A stretch of 61,651 nt of DNA from Domibacillus iocasae (GCF_001750285.1 NZ_MAMP01000006.1:1-61651), one strand, 5' to 3'. Counted from the stretch's first letter, positions 1 to 8,951 are shown. The notes: a model not told the origin generated them from the sequence alone. Program-made: numbers and translations.

Positions 1-707
1 CTTCGTTAAAACAGCTGAACGGCTTAAAGTCAGATGTTATTTATATCGGACAAAAGCTGAAAGTGAACGGTCAAACAACGGCGACACCAACAACAAATAA
101 GCCGTCTTCAACGACAAGTCCATCCGTTTCTCCAGCTAGTGGCACATACATAGTCAAAAGCGGTGATTCATTGGGGCTCATTGCATCCCGGAACGGCGTG
201 ACTGTGGCAGCATTAAAGCAAATGAACAGTTTGAAATCTGACGTTATTTTCGTTGGTCAAAAATTAAAAGTAGCGGGCGGGTCCAAAACAGGCACAACAC
301 CGGCACCAGTAAAGGTGAGTAATCCGTCTTCTTCCGGAGGGTATAGCACGTCTAAGCTAATCAGTACAGCAAACTCATTGGTGGGCATTCCATATGTCTG
401 GGGCGGCGCTTCGACAGCTGGTTTTGATTGCAGCGGCTTTATTTATTACGCTTATAAGCAGGCAGGAAAAAGCATCACACGGACGAATACAGACGGCTAT
501 TACAGCCGTTCGTATGAAGTGTCAAGCCCTGTTGTGGGCGATCTTGTCTTTTTCAGCAACACATACAAAAAAGGGATTTCCCATATGGGAATTTACATCG
601 GCGGCAACCAGTTTATCCATGCCAGCTCCTCTGCAGGCGTGACTGTTACAAGTCTCGATAATTCCTATTTTAAATCGAAGTTTACCAGCTTTAAGCGTTT
701 CTATTAA
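1..707 (+). CDS. LysM / NlpC-P60 cell wall endopeptidase (5' end outside window)
   Basis: C-terminal part of a secreted peptidoglycan hydrolase; the reading frame is open from the first complete codon at position 3, so the start lies upstream of the window. The first residues (ending IYIGQKLKV) are the tail of one LysM module. After a Ser/Thr/Pro-rich linker a complete second LysM follows (YIVKSGDSLG to GQKLKV), then another linker and an NlpC/P60 domain. The catalytic Cys sits in GFDCSGF (codon at 429-431) and the probable catalytic His in ISHMGIYIGG. Family members cut the D-gamma-glutamyl-meso-diaminopimelate bond in wall peptides (LytE/LytF/CwlS type). LysM tethers the enzyme to glycan strands. 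The upstream copy number of LysM modules cannot be seen. Function is secure; which paralogue it is cannot be told. Confidence 0.93.
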   Translation, partial: SLKQLNGLKSDVIYIGQKLKVNGQTTATPTTNKPSSTTSPSVSPASGTYIVKSGDSLGLIASRNGVTVAALKQMNSLKSDVIFVGQKLKVAGGSKTGTTPAPVKVSNPSSSGGYSTSKLISTANSLVGIPYVWGGASTAGFDCSGFIYYAYKQAGKSITRTNTDGYYSRSYEVSSPVVGDLVFFSNTYKKGISHMGIYIGGNQFIHASSSAGVTVTSLDNSYFKSKFTSFKRFY

Positions 708-791
708 AATAAAAGCAAAAAAAATCTATGGCGAAAGTTTATCCTTTTTTAGCAATAATGTGGAAGACAGGCATGTTTTTCAAAATAATAG

Positions 792-819
792 TTGTAAGTG
801 TAAAAAGATATGATAAAAT
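792..819 (+). promoter_or_regulatory. SigA-type promoter with extended -10
   Basis: TTGTAA (792-797), a 16-base spacer and TAAAAT (814-819) preceded by TG at 811-812 give an extended -10 SigA promoter. No plausible gene follows before the terminator at 891-918, so it may drive a short untranslated RNA starting near 826. Confidence 0.5.
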
Positions 820-825
820 GGACAT

Positions 826-918
826 ATAGTTTCCGTTTTGTATGTAAATAACTCGTTTTGCTAGAACGTGGTTGGTAAAAAGCTGTGAAGCACCTGTCTT
901 ATGTGACGGGTGTTTTTT
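826..918 (+). ncRNA. candidate small RNA of about 93 nt
   Basis: The stretch lies between an extended -10 promoter and a U-rich intrinsic terminator and has no credible reading frame with a ribosome binding site. Nearest genes are the NlpC/P60 hydrolase (same strand, ends at 707) and slaP (opposite strand). It could also be a short leader of an unseen gene, but the terminator ends it and a second, bidirectional terminator follows at once. I do not recognise the RNA family. This is an inference from the promoter-terminator pair only. Confidence 0.35.
891..918 (+). terminator. intrinsic terminator of the candidate small RNA
   Basis: CACCTGTC (891-898) pairs with GACGGGTG (905-912) with one T-G wobble around a 6-nt loop, followed by six T (913-918). 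Confidence 0.65.
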
Positions 919-931
919 CATGTTCTGTTAT

Positions 932-973
932 AAAAAATCCTTGATGGGCAAGCCGCCCGTCAAGGATTTTTTT
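932..973. terminator. bidirectional intrinsic terminator
   Basis: Stem 932-948 / 956-973 (core CCTTGATGGG / CCCGTCAAGG, one wobble) flanked by A-run and T-run, so it works on both strands. It ends the secA2-slaP operon on the minus strand and blocks read-through from the left. Confidence 0.85.
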
Positions 974-977
974 AATC

Positions 978-1877
978 TTATTTCGTTACACGGACGCTCC
1001 ATTTAGAAAAATCCGGATTATCTTTTTGGATAAGTGACGCGGGGAAGACGAACGTCCACGGTTTTGTTGTGTTGGCTTTCACTTCAAAATCACCGACATT
1101 GAACTGGCCTTGTGCCACCAATTCACCTGTTGCATCGATCAGCTGCAGCGGCAGCTTTTCAATGTTTACGTTCCGGTCATATCCATTGCGAATTAATAAA
1201 GAAATCGTTAAGTTTCCATTTTCAAGCGTTGTCGCACTTAATCCGGTAAAGTTCAGCTCGTTTTTAGCTGGGTCGCCGAGTTTTTTAACAATTTTTTTTA
1301 AATTTTCTTTTTGTTCTTCCGGCAGTGTCTTTTCCCATTTTTCATCAAGCTCCAGCTTATGTGTGCGGGATGTTAAGTCAAAAGCAATCGACCAGTTTTC
1401 TTTGCCGAGCTTTACTCCATTGTTCAGCGATGCAGAAGGGAAAAGAAATGTCCAAGGACGGCTTGAATCAGCTGGCAGGGAGCCAAGTTCTTTCAGCTTA
1501 AATGTATCCCGCGCTTTTAGTTCGTTTTTTTCGTTTAGCAGCAGAAGAGGCACGTCTCCAAGTGAAATATCCCGTTCAACGGTATTGCGGACGAAAGCGG
1601 AAACGGCAATGCCATTTGGCTGCTCGTTCCATTCAATCCCGGACAAAGAAAGCTGATTCCGCTTTAATGGAGGCAATTCATTGTTCAAAAAACGCAGGAC
1701 GTACATTTGCTCCTGTGAAACGGTTTGTGACGGATGCAGCGACAAAGCGGTTGTCACTTCTTCCTGGCCGGCTTCTGCTTCTTCACCCGTTACGTCGCTT
1801 GCAGAAACAGCGGTTTCAAGTCCATCATTTTTGAGAGCGGAGTCGTTTTTTCCTTTTCGTTTGAAAAAAGATAGCAT
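978..1877 (-). CDS. slaP: accessory Sec system S-layer assembly protein (SlaP-type)
   Basis: A 299-residue protein without signal peptide or membrane segment, matching the partner protein encoded next to secA2 in B. anthracis-type accessory Sec loci, which helps the export of S-layer proteins. The first 55 residues are charged and disordered. Two copies of the same roughly 110-residue domain follow (about 60-170 and 185-297). Each ends with a near-identical stretch, SRPWTFLFPSASL in the first and TKPWTFVFPASLI in the second, after a GLGD- or NVGDF-like turn, so the protein is an internal duplication. SD GGAGAA precedes the ATG. It starts 4 bases after the secA2 stop, so the two are co-transcribed. 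The S-layer protein itself is not in this window. Confidence 0.85.
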   Translation of the reverse strand: MLSFFKRKGKNDSALKNDGLETAVSASDVTGEEAEAGQEEVTTALSLHPSQTVSQEQMYVLRFLNNELPPLKRNQLSLSGIEWNEQPNGIAVSAFVRNTVERDISLGDVPLLLLNEKNELKARDTFKLKELGSLPADSSRPWTFLFPSASLNNGVKLGKENWSIAFDLTSRTHKLELDEKWEKTLPEEQKENLKKIVKKLGDPAKNELNFTGLSATTLENGNLTISLLIRNGYDRNVNIEKLPLQLIDATGELVAQGQFNVGDFEVKANTTKPWTFVFPASLIQKDNPDFSKWSVRVTK

Positions 1878-1881
1878 TCGT

Positions 1882-4233
1882 TTAGTTCTCCTTTTTTGTT
1901 AATTCCGTCATTAAAGCGGCCGTTTTGACACTTATCGAGCGAAGCAGGTCGCGGTAGGACGTTTGGAACAGCTGCAAGCCTTCACGTGCATAAATACGCA
2001 TTGGGTCTTCCTGCTGATACTGGCGCAGGCCGATGCCTTCTTTTAAACGGGTCATTTGTTCGAGATGAATGGTCCAAATACGATCAATATCACTAATCAT
2101 TATTCTTTTCACTAAATTATCCCAGTCCGGTTCGAAGTGTTCATCCACCCAATCGAGATAAGGAACGATCACTTCTTCAGTTGAAAGAATAATTTCTTTT
2201 AAACTCGAAGGCTCTTCCGGCAAAGGTACTTCTCGTCCACCGAAAATTCCCTGTAAGTGTCCAGCTAAGAGATCGATTTTCCATTCTTCAGGTGATAGGT
2301 CCTCTTGGCAGTAATAGTCAATTTCCTCGCGGGCAGAACGCTTGATCATATCGATAAGCCGCTCTTTTTGCGAATCGTCGTCAACAATCGCATTGCGCAG
2401 ACCGAAAATGACGCCGCGCTGCTCATTGATAACGTCATCAAGCTTTAAATTGTATTCACGCATGGCATAATTGGCACCTTCAACGATTCGCTGGACGCGG
2501 TCGACAAATTCATGCATTTTTTTATTTTTAACCAGTCCATCATCTGCTGTCTGCAATTTTTTCTCAAGCTTTGCAAGATCATCTTTTGCAAAGCGGCGGA
2601 ACATCGTATCTTCCAGTGAAATAAGAAATTCACTCGAACCTGGATCACCTTGTCGACCGGCCCGGCCTTTTAACTGATTGTCGATACGCCTGGACTCATG
2701 ACGTTCGGTGCCGAGCACGTGAAGTCCGCCTAATTCCGGTACGCCGTCACCAAGCAAAATATCGGTGCCGCGCCCGGCCATGTTTGTCGCAATGGTAATA
2801 TGACCGCGCTGGCCGGAACGGGAAATAAGCTCCACCTCCTGCTCAACACTTTTTGCGTTTAAAAGTTCAAAAGACAAGCCGGCTTCTTTAAAGTAATCAG
2901 CGATCTTTTCTGACTGCAAAATAGAGGTTGTTCCTACTAAAACCGGCTGGCCTTTTACATGACGAGCAGCCGTTTCCGCTGTGACAGCGGCATATTTTTC
3001 TTCTGATGTCCGGTAAATTCGGTCCGGCATATCGATCCGCTGAACCGGTCGATTCGTAGGTACCCTCACAACCTGCATATTGTAGACATCAAGCAATTCT
3101 TTTTCTTCCGTTTTCGCCGTGCCGGTCATACCGGATAAAAACGGATACATGCGGAAGTAGTTTTGAATGGTAATCGATGCTTGTGTTTTATTTTCATCGG
3201 TTACTTCAAGGCCTTCTTTTGCTTCAATGGCTTGGTGCAGTCCGTCTGAAAGTGTCCGGCCTTCCATCGTCCGGCCGGTAAACATGTCAACGAGCAAAAT
3301 GGCACCGTCTTTTATGATGTAGTCCACGTCCCGCTCGAACATGACATGTGCCCGGACCGCCTGAATCATGTAATGGTACAGTGTCTGGTGTTCAATTTCA
3401 TATAAATTGCCAACGCCAAATGCTTTTTCTACTTTTTCAATGCCTCCATCTGTCAAGCTGACTGCTTTTGTTTCATCGTCAAGTTGATAGTCCTCATCAC
3501 GGACAAAACGCTTAGCAACACGAGCGCCAATATAATGGAGGTCAGCGGCAGGCGGCATTTTGCCTGCAATAATAAGCGGTGTTTTTGCTTCATCAATTAA
3601 CACGCTGTCCACTTCGTCAATAATCGCGAAATGATAAGGGCGCTGAACACGCTGCGTTGGGTGCCACACCATGTTGTCACGCAAATAGTCAAAACCAAAT
3701 TCCGTTCCGACTCCGTATGTAATGTCTGCATTATACGCTTCTTGTTTTTCTTTTGCAGTCATTAACGGTAAATTTAAACCGACTGTCAGTCCAAGAAATT
3801 CATGAAGCGGTCTAATTGTGTCACGGTCACGTTTGGCTAAATACTCGTTCACTGTAATAACGTGAACACCTTTTCCTTCCAATGCGCGCAAATAGCTCGG
3901 CAATGATGCGACAAGTGTTTTGCCTTCCCCAGTGGCCATTTCGGCAATATTCGCGCCAGATAAAATAAGGCCGCCAATAAGCTGGACATCATAATGGCGC
4001 ATACCAAGGACGCGTTTTGCGGCTTCGCGTACAACTGCAAATGCGTCTATTTTTATATCATCAACTGAAGCGCCGCCAGCAAGCTGTTCTTTGAATTGGG
4101 CTGTTTTGGCACGCAGTTGTTCATCTGTCAAGGATTCCATTGCCGCTTCCCGTTCATTGATAGAAGCGACAATTTTTTGATATGCTTTTAACTGCCGGTC
4201 ACCGGCGTCTTTTTTTCGAAACAATGAGACCAT
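1882..4233 (-). CDS. secA2: accessory preprotein translocase ATPase SecA2
   Basis: SecA-family DEAD-motor ATPase of about 783 residues that drives export of selected proteins through SecYEG. Visible motifs: Walker A MATGEGKT (about residues 99-106), the DEVDSVLIDEAKTP Walker B block, the MTGTAKTEEKE segment of motor 2, TNMAGRGTDI and GRAGRQGDPG. It lacks the C-terminal Cys-rich zinc-binding tail of housekeeping SecA, as expected for SecA2, and slaP follows directly. I chose the ATG at 4233 because GGGGAG lies 8 bases upstream; the in-frame GTG at 4242 would sit on top of that SD. The housekeeping secA is expected elsewhere. Substrates are probably S-layer and surface hydrolases, by analogy with B. 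anthracis. Confidence 0.93.
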   Translation of the reverse strand: MVSLFRKKDAGDRQLKAYQKIVASINEREAAMESLTDEQLRAKTAQFKEQLAGGASVDDIKIDAFAVVREAAKRVLGMRHYDVQLIGGLILSGANIAEMATGEGKTLVASLPSYLRALEGKGVHVITVNEYLAKRDRDTIRPLHEFLGLTVGLNLPLMTAKEKQEAYNADITYGVGTEFGFDYLRDNMVWHPTQRVQRPYHFAIIDEVDSVLIDEAKTPLIIAGKMPPAADLHYIGARVAKRFVRDEDYQLDDETKAVSLTDGGIEKVEKAFGVGNLYEIEHQTLYHYMIQAVRAHVMFERDVDYIIKDGAILLVDMFTGRTMEGRTLSDGLHQAIEAKEGLEVTDENKTQASITIQNYFRMYPFLSGMTGTAKTEEKELLDVYNMQVVRVPTNRPVQRIDMPDRIYRTSEEKYAAVTAETAARHVKGQPVLVGTTSILQSEKIADYFKEAGLSFELLNAKSVEQEVELISRSGQRGHITIATNMAGRGTDILLGDGVPELGGLHVLGTERHESRRIDNQLKGRAGRQGDPGSSEFLISLEDTMFRRFAKDDLAKLEKKLQTADDGLVKNKKMHEFVDRVQRIVEGANYAMREYNLKLDDVINEQRGVIFGLRNAIVDDDSQKERLIDMIKRSAREEIDYYCQEDLSPEEWKIDLLAGHLQGIFGGREVPLPEEPSSLKEIILSTEEVIVPYLDWVDEHFEPDWDNLVKRIMISDIDRIWTIHLEQMTRLKEGIGLRQYQQEDPMRIYAREGLQLFQTSYRDLLRSISVKTAALMTELTKKEN

Positions 4234-4541
4234 TCTTTTCACTCCCCAGAATACGTTCCATAGGCCCGTTTTACACGGTTCACAAAGGCATGATAACCAC
4301 GCAGTCGCCCATTCTTATCTTAACAGAATACAGCATGAAAGAAAATATACGGTCTTTTTCGTGTTTATGGTGGATATAATGATGGTTTGCCATTATAATG
4401 TTGAAGTTGAGGACAAATATAAAAACAAAAGACGTTCGGGCCTGCTGAGCAGGTCACAAAAGCGATGCGGCAGGATGCCGCGCATTTAGCTTTTGGTCAT
4501 TTCATATAAACTATGCTTCTGGCCAACAGAGGGAGGATCTT
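4234..4541 (+). promoter_or_regulatory. intergenic region and structured tagO leader
   Basis: About 300 bases between divergent secA2 and tagO. TATAAT occurs at 4394-4399 with only a weak -35. The downstream leader can fold into two hairpins: CCTGC-TGA-GCAGG (4441-4453), and a long stem CAAAAGC (4457-4463) / GCTTTTG (4489-4495) enclosing ATGCGGCA-GGA-TGCCGC. No riboswitch class is recognised. The upper loop exposes AGGA. SD GGGAGG precedes the tagO ATG. Confidence 0.4.
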
Positions 4542-5612
4542 ATGGTTGTTTTTGCTTTTATTATTTGCGTACTGGCTTCTCTAGCTCTTACGCCACTTGT
4601 GAAAAAATTTGCTGTCGCCATTGGAGCCGTGGATAAACCGAACTACCGGAAAGTGCATCAGCGCATTATGCCGCGTATGGGAGGGCTGGCGATTTTTATC
4701 AGCTTTTTAATTGGTATGGTTGTCTTGCGGCCGTCTGCACCATATGATTTACCGCTGATGAATCCGGCAATCATTATCGGAAGCTTTATTATTATTTTAA
4801 CAGGTGTTTTTGATGACCGCTTTGAGCTTTCAGCAAAGGTTAAGCTGGCCGGGCAAATTGCGGCCGCCCTTGTCGTCGTCGTGTACGGAGATGTTCGAGT
4901 GGATTTCTTTAACTTGCCATTTGGCGGGACAATTGAATTTAACAGCTTTTTAAGCATTCCGTTGACAATCATCTGGATTATTGCGATTACAAATGCGATC
5001 AATTTAATTGATGGATTGGATGGATTAGCGGCAGGAGTATCAACCATTGCGTTGTTTACGATTAGTTTTATGGCCTTCTTAAAAGGTGATGTGTACGTAA
5101 TGAGCATTGCGCTGATTGTCGCAGCGAGCACGATTGGTTTTTTAAAGTACAATTTTCACCCTGCCAAGATTTTCATGGGTGATACAGGAGCGCTGTTTCT
5201 TGGTTTTATTATTTCAGTCGTCTCCTTGCTTGGTTTTAAAAATATTACCGTCGTATCATTGATTATTCCAATTATTATACTTGGTGTTCCGATTTCTGAT
5301 ACGATTTTTGCGATTATTCGCCGGAAGCTGAACAAGCAGCCCATTTCCGCACCAGATAAATCCCATCTGCATCATTGCTTACTTCGAACAGGCTATACGC
5401 ATAAGCAAACCGTTTTAATCATTTACATGATCGCGATGATGTTTGGACTTGCGGCAATCATCTTCTCGATGGCTACCATCTGGGGTGCTATTATTATGAT
5501 GGCGGTCATTACACTGGCGATCGAGCTGTTTGTTGAAAGTATTGGTTTAATCAGCAATGATTATAAGCCGCTTTTAAACTTTGTGAGAAGCGGAACGAAA
5601 AAGAATCTGTAA
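4542..5612 (+). CDS. tagO: undecaprenyl-phosphate GlcNAc-1-phosphate transferase
   Basis: Polytopic membrane enzyme of the WecA/TagO family (356 residues). It moves GlcNAc-1-P from UDP-GlcNAc to undecaprenyl phosphate, the first step of wall teichoic acid and related polymers. Family signatures: GVFDDRFELSAK (Mg-binding DD), NLIDGLDGLAAG, KIFMGDTGALFLGF and the C-terminal HLHHCLLRTGYTHKQ histidine motif; about ten hydrophobic helices. SD GAGGGAGG lies just upstream of the ATG. The neighbouring LCP ligase on the opposite strand acts at the end of the same pathway. The order matches the B. subtilis tagO-lytR-yvyE region. Confidence 0.95.
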   Translation: MVVFAFIICVLASLALTPLVKKFAVAIGAVDKPNYRKVHQRIMPRMGGLAIFISFLIGMVVLRPSAPYDLPLMNPAIIIGSFIIILTGVFDDRFELSAKVKLAGQIAAALVVVVYGDVRVDFFNLPFGGTIEFNSFLSIPLTIIWIIAITNAINLIDGLDGLAAGVSTIALFTISFMAFLKGDVYVMSIALIVAASTIGFLKYNFHPAKIFMGDTGALFLGFIISVVSLLGFKNITVVSLIIPIIILGVPISDTIFAIIRRKLNKQPISAPDKSHLHHCLLRTGYTHKQTVLIIYMIAMMFGLAAIIFSMATIWGAIIMMAVITLAIELFVESIGLISNDYKPLLNFVRSGTKKNL

Positions 5613-5617
5613 ACTAA

Positions 5618-5653
5618 AAACGCCGCTCCGGTATGTATATCGGAGCGGCGTTT
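5618..5653. terminator. bidirectional terminator between tagO and the LCP gene
   Basis: Perfect 13-bp stem AAACGCCGCTCCG (5618-5630) / CGGAGCGGCGTTT (5641-5653) with T-rich flanks on both strands; shared by the convergent genes. Confidence 0.9.
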
Positions 5654-5657
5654 CTTT

Positions 5658-6725
5658 TTATTCTTCTGTGCTGTAAGACTCTTCTTCTGTCTCGTTTTCT
5701 TCAAAATCCATCTCACTGTCTTCTTCATCGGAAGACATTTCAATGTCGAGATGACGCTGCAGTTTGCCTTTGACTGCTTCAAGTTCTATTTCATCAAGAC
5801 TGTACACGTATGCACCAGAACTTGAGGAATCATCTGAACCGACCAGTGTCATTGAATCGAAGTTAAGCACATCGTCACCCTTGCCGTATTCAATGAGCGA
5901 TTTCATTTCACTGAATGTCATGTCTGTACGCATATTTGATCCAACGGCTTCCAGGATCTCATCATATTTTGTGATTGAATTAATTGACAATGCTTTCTTC
6001 GCAATAGCCTGCAAGATTTCCTGCTGGCGTTTGCCGCGTTCAATGTCGCTGTCATATTTACGGCTGCGTGCAAGCGCTAATGCTTCTTGACCATCTAAAG
6101 TCTGCATGCCTGGCTCAAGCTGGATAGCGTTGTGCTTATCCTCCGAGTTTTTCTCATTAACTTCAAACGGGACGTCAAATTTTATGCCGTTTAAAGCATC
6201 CACAACGTCGATAAATGCATAAAAGTTCATACGGACGTAATAATCAACGGGTACGTCCAGCAATTCTTCGACCGCTTCAATTGTTGCATTCGGACCGCCG
6301 ACTGCATGAGCATGGTTAATTTTATTTTTTTGGCCTTCCGCTGGAATGTATGCATAGGAATCACGCGGAATACTGACCATTTTAATGGATTTGTCTTCGA
6401 CGTTCAGCGTGGCGAGAACGAGTGCATCTGTCCGTGTATTATCGCCGTATTTCCGGTTAGTGTTGTTGTCATCAATTCCCATAAATAAAATAGACACATT
6501 GTCTTCTAAAGGGTGGACGTCTGCATCACGCAATGCTGATTTTTCGCGTCCGTCATTCATGTACGATTCAGATAAAACTGTTTCCGCTTTTTTATACAAA
6601 AAAGCACCGTAGCCTGCTCCTGTGAAAAGAACCAGCAGCAATGGAAGAACGAGGGTGAAAAACACAATGCGGCGCTTTTGCGTTTTTTTCCGGCGTCGAC
6701 CCGTGCGTTGATAGGGTGAACTCAT
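5658..6725 (-). CDS. LytR-CpsA-Psr (LCP) family wall polymer ligase
   Basis: 355-residue type II membrane protein: Arg/Lys-rich cytoplasmic start, one membrane helix (IVFFTLVLPLLLVLFTG, about residues 20-42), then the extracellular LCP domain with ILFMGIDDNN, DNTRTDALVLATL, MVSIPRDSYAYIP and LARSRKYDSDIERGKRQQEI, which carry the Asp and Arg residues used for pyrophosphate and lipid binding. LCP enzymes transfer teichoic acid or similar polymers from undecaprenyl pyrophosphate to peptidoglycan (TagT/U/V). The C-terminal 35 residues are strongly acidic. The start is set by AAAGGAG eight bases before the ATG at 6725; an in-frame upstream ATG lacks such a site. It corresponds to lytR/tagU of B. 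subtilis by position, but paralogue identity is not certain. Confidence 0.93.
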   Translation of the reverse strand: MSSPYQRTGRRRKKTQKRRIVFFTLVLPLLLVLFTGAGYGAFLYKKAETVLSESYMNDGREKSALRDADVHPLEDNVSILFMGIDDNNTNRKYGDNTRTDALVLATLNVEDKSIKMVSIPRDSYAYIPAEGQKNKINHAHAVGGPNATIEAVEELLDVPVDYYVRMNFYAFIDVVDALNGIKFDVPFEVNEKNSEDKHNAIQLEPGMQTLDGQEALALARSRKYDSDIERGKRQQEILQAIAKKALSINSITKYDEILEAVGSNMRTDMTFSEMKSLIEYGKGDDVLNFDSMTLVGSDDSSSSGAYVYSLDEIELEAVKGKLQRHLDIEMSSDEEDSEMDFEENETEEESYSTEE

Positions 6726-6808
6726 ATATTTATCTCCTTTTAGTGTAATGGTCAAATTTCGAGCCATTTATTATTTTACTATGAAAGGATCAATACGTTC
6801 AAATTTTT

Positions 6809-7447
6809 TTAAAATTCGACATCTTTCTCCATATACAAGACGCCGCCTTCTGTAAAATCAGCTTGCCCATTTGTCAGTTCAATCATCCAGTCACGAAAGG
6901 TTTGTACATGCTCTTCTTCAACAAAAATATCTACATCAACGTGTTCACCGTAATGGATTTCTTTTATTTCGTAAACCGATGCGTGCAGCTCGTTTTCAAT
7001 TTTGCCGAGCCATGTGTAATCAATCGAGGCTGTGACGATTTTCATTAACCGGCGTTCAACAATGCCGGTTGCGTTCAATCCTTCAGATGCTGCTTTTCCG
7101 TAAGCGCGGATCAATCCGCCCGCCCCGAGCTTAATGCCGCCGAAGTAACGTGTGACAACAATAGCTGTATCTTTTAGTCCCCGTTTTTTAATGACTTCAA
7201 GAATAGGTACTCCAGCAGTGCCGGACGGTTCACCATCATCATTTGCTTTTTGAATGTGATCGTGCTCGCCAATCATATAAGCAGAGCAGTTATGCGTTGC
7301 ATTCCAATGCTGCTTTTTTATTTTTTCAATAAAAGCAATTGCTTCTTCAGCAGATTCAACCCTTGAAATATGTGCGATAAAGCGTGATTTTTGAATAATA
7401 ATTTCATGGCTGCCTGATCGTTTAACTGTTTTATAGTGAGATAACAA
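6809..7447 (-). CDS. yvyE: YvyE / YigZ (IMPACT) family protein
   Basis: 212 residues, the usual length for the bacterial UPF0029/IMPACT-like family. Conserved motifs: SRFIAHISRV, NATHNCSAYM, ANDDGEPSGTAG and TRYFGGIKLGAGGLIRAYG, followed by the smaller C-terminal ferredoxin-like domain (DUF1949). The role is poorly defined; structural relatives suggest RNA or ribosome-linked functions. The start is TTG at 7447, with GAGGAGG eight bases upstream. The gene keeps the B. subtilis position, divergent from degS. Confidence 0.92.
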   Translation of the reverse strand: MLSHYKTVKRSGSHEIIIQKSRFIAHISRVESAEEAIAFIEKIKKQHWNATHNCSAYMIGEHDHIQKANDDGEPSGTAGVPILEVIKKRGLKDTAIVVTRYFGGIKLGAGGLIRAYGKAASEGLNATGIVERRLMKIVTASIDYTWLGKIENELHASVYEIKEIHYGEHVDVDIFVEEEHVQTFRDWMIELTNGQADFTEGGVLYMEKDVEF

Positions 7448-7771
7448 TAATTTGGCCTCCTCATTAAAGGTTTAAAAATAAAAAATAAGGGTAATCCGTA
7501 TTGGTAATCTATCGTAAAGGAAAAAAGTCCGGATGAAAAGAGACATGCTTCGAAATACTTTTAAACGAATCGTAAATAAACTTTAATGTTCGTTAATTAA
7601 TCTAATGCTATAATGAAATGGACCTTTCCGTGTGAGGTTTTCACCGGGTCTTTTTTGAGTGATTTAAAACGAACTATGTATTATTTCCGCCATCGAAAGA
7701 TACACTGATGTGAAATATAGTCTCTATCTTTTGTACAGGTCCAGGCCATCAATTTTGGAAGGAAACCGCTT
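7448..7771 (+). promoter_or_regulatory. degS upstream region with extended -10 promoter
   Basis: The 324-base divergent region holds TGCTATAAT (7606-7614), a good extended -10 with a weak -35. A terminator-like hairpin (7621-7656) follows immediately, starting at about the predicted transcription start. The remaining 110 bases before degS show no other clear signal. Shine-Dalgarno GGAAGGA precedes the degS ATG. Confidence 0.4.
7621..7656 (+). terminator. terminator-like hairpin in the degS leader
   Basis: GACC (7621-7624) pairs with GGTC (7647-7650), with an inner CCGTG/CACCGG helix containing one bulge, followed by six T. It is imperfect but has the form of an attenuator or intrinsic terminator. 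Confidence 0.4.
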
Positions 7772-8938
7772 ATGTCGATACGAAATTCGGATACGAAACT
7801 TCTTGATACAATTTTGGATAAAATGGTGGAAACGGTGGATCAGAGCAAGGACCAGATTTTTTCAATTGCCGAACAAAGCAGAGCGGATTATGAAACGCTT
7901 TTTAAAGAGCTTGAACTCATTAAAAGCCAAATTCATTTGGCAATTATCGAACAAGATGACTTGGAACGAAAAGTAAAAATGGCCCGTCAGCGATTATCGG
8001 AAGTGAGCCGTGACTTCTCCATTTATTCAGAAGAAGTCGTGCGCCAAGCGTATGAACGTGCACATGATTTGCAAATGAAACTGCTTGTTTTGCGGCAAAA
8101 TGAAAAGCAATTAATAGAACGCCGGAATGATCTTGATCGTCGCTTGTCGTCCGTACATACAACGATTGAGCGGGCCGAACATCTCGTCTCGCAAACCGCG
8201 GTTGTCTTAAATTATTTAACACAGGATATGAAGCAGTTTGGCCGCGCGCTTGAAGATGCACAGCTAAAGCAGGCATTTGGTTTGCAGGTGATGGAAGCGC
8301 AGGAAGAAGAACGAAAACGCTTATCCCGTGAAATTCATGATGGACCGGCACAAATGATGGCAAATATCCTCATGCGGTCTGATTTAATTGAAAAGCTGTA
8401 CCGGGAGCGGGGTGTAGAAGCGGCATTTAACGAAATCCGTGACCTTAAAAAAATGGTCCGATCTGCGCTTTATGAAGTGCGGCGTATTATTTATGATCTG
8501 CGGCCAATGGCGCTTGATGATCTCGGCTTGATCCCGACATTAAAAAAATATTTAGCTACTGTCAGTGAATACAGCCGCTCTAAAATGGCTGCACCTGATA
8601 TAAAATTTGTGAATCTGGGCCTTGAGAAGCGTCTTCCGTCAAATATGGAAGTAGCATTGTTCAGGCTCATTCAGGAATCAGTTCAAAATGCATTAAAGCA
8701 CGCAGATGCATCGATCATTCAAGTGAAACTGGAAATTAAAAAAGAACAAGTATTAGCTGTCGTGAAAGATAACGGCAAAGGATTTGACGTAAACGAGAAA
8801 AAATCAGGCTCTTTTGGCATAATGGGAATGAAAGAGCGCATTGAACTGCTGAGTGGAGATATTACCATTCATTCGAAGCCAGGCGAAGGGACCGCTGTTT
8901 TAATTAGTGTCCCAATAATCAAGCAGCCATTGACTTAG
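7772..8938 (+). CDS. degS: two-component sensor histidine kinase DegS
   Basis: Cytoplasmic sensor kinase without membrane helices (388 residues, close to 385 in B. subtilis). The N-terminal half is a coiled-coil sensor domain. The HisKA_3 dimerisation box is [10 protein letters not shown], with phospho-acceptor His189, the same residue number as in B. subtilis DegS. The C-terminal HATPase has [12 protein letters not shown] and VKDNGKGFD. It phosphorylates DegU, encoded 13 bases downstream, to control exoenzymes, competence and flagellar genes. SD GGAAGGA precedes the ATG. Confidence 0.96.
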   Translation: MSIRNSDTKLLDTILDKMVETVDQSKDQIFSIAEQSRADYETLFKELELIKSQIHLAIIEQDDLERKVKMARQRLSEVSRDFSIYSEEVVRQAYERAHDLQMKLLVLRQNEKQLIERRNDLDRRLSSVHTTIERAEHLVSQTAVVLNYLTQDMKQFGRALEDAQLKQAFGLQVMEAQEEERKRLSREIHDGPAQMMANILMRSDLIEKLYRERGVEAAFNEIRDLKKMVRSALYEVRRIIYDLRPMALDDLGLIPTLKKYLATVSEYSRSKMAAPDIKFVNLGLEKRLPSNMEVALFRLIQESVQNALKHADASIIQVKLEIKKEQVLAVVKDNGKGFDVNEKKSGSFGIMGMKERIELLSGDITIHSKPGEGTAVLISVPIIKQPLT

Positions 8939-8951
8939 AGGAGGAACCAGG

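Noticed and set aside
739-921. 60-codon open frame on the minus strand after the wall hydrolase
   Set aside because: No ribosome binding site; it runs through the promoter and terminator of the candidate small RNA and has a composition expected by chance.
4182-4379. Open frame overlapping the secA2 start on the plus strand
   Set aside because: Antisense to a certain gene and without SD.
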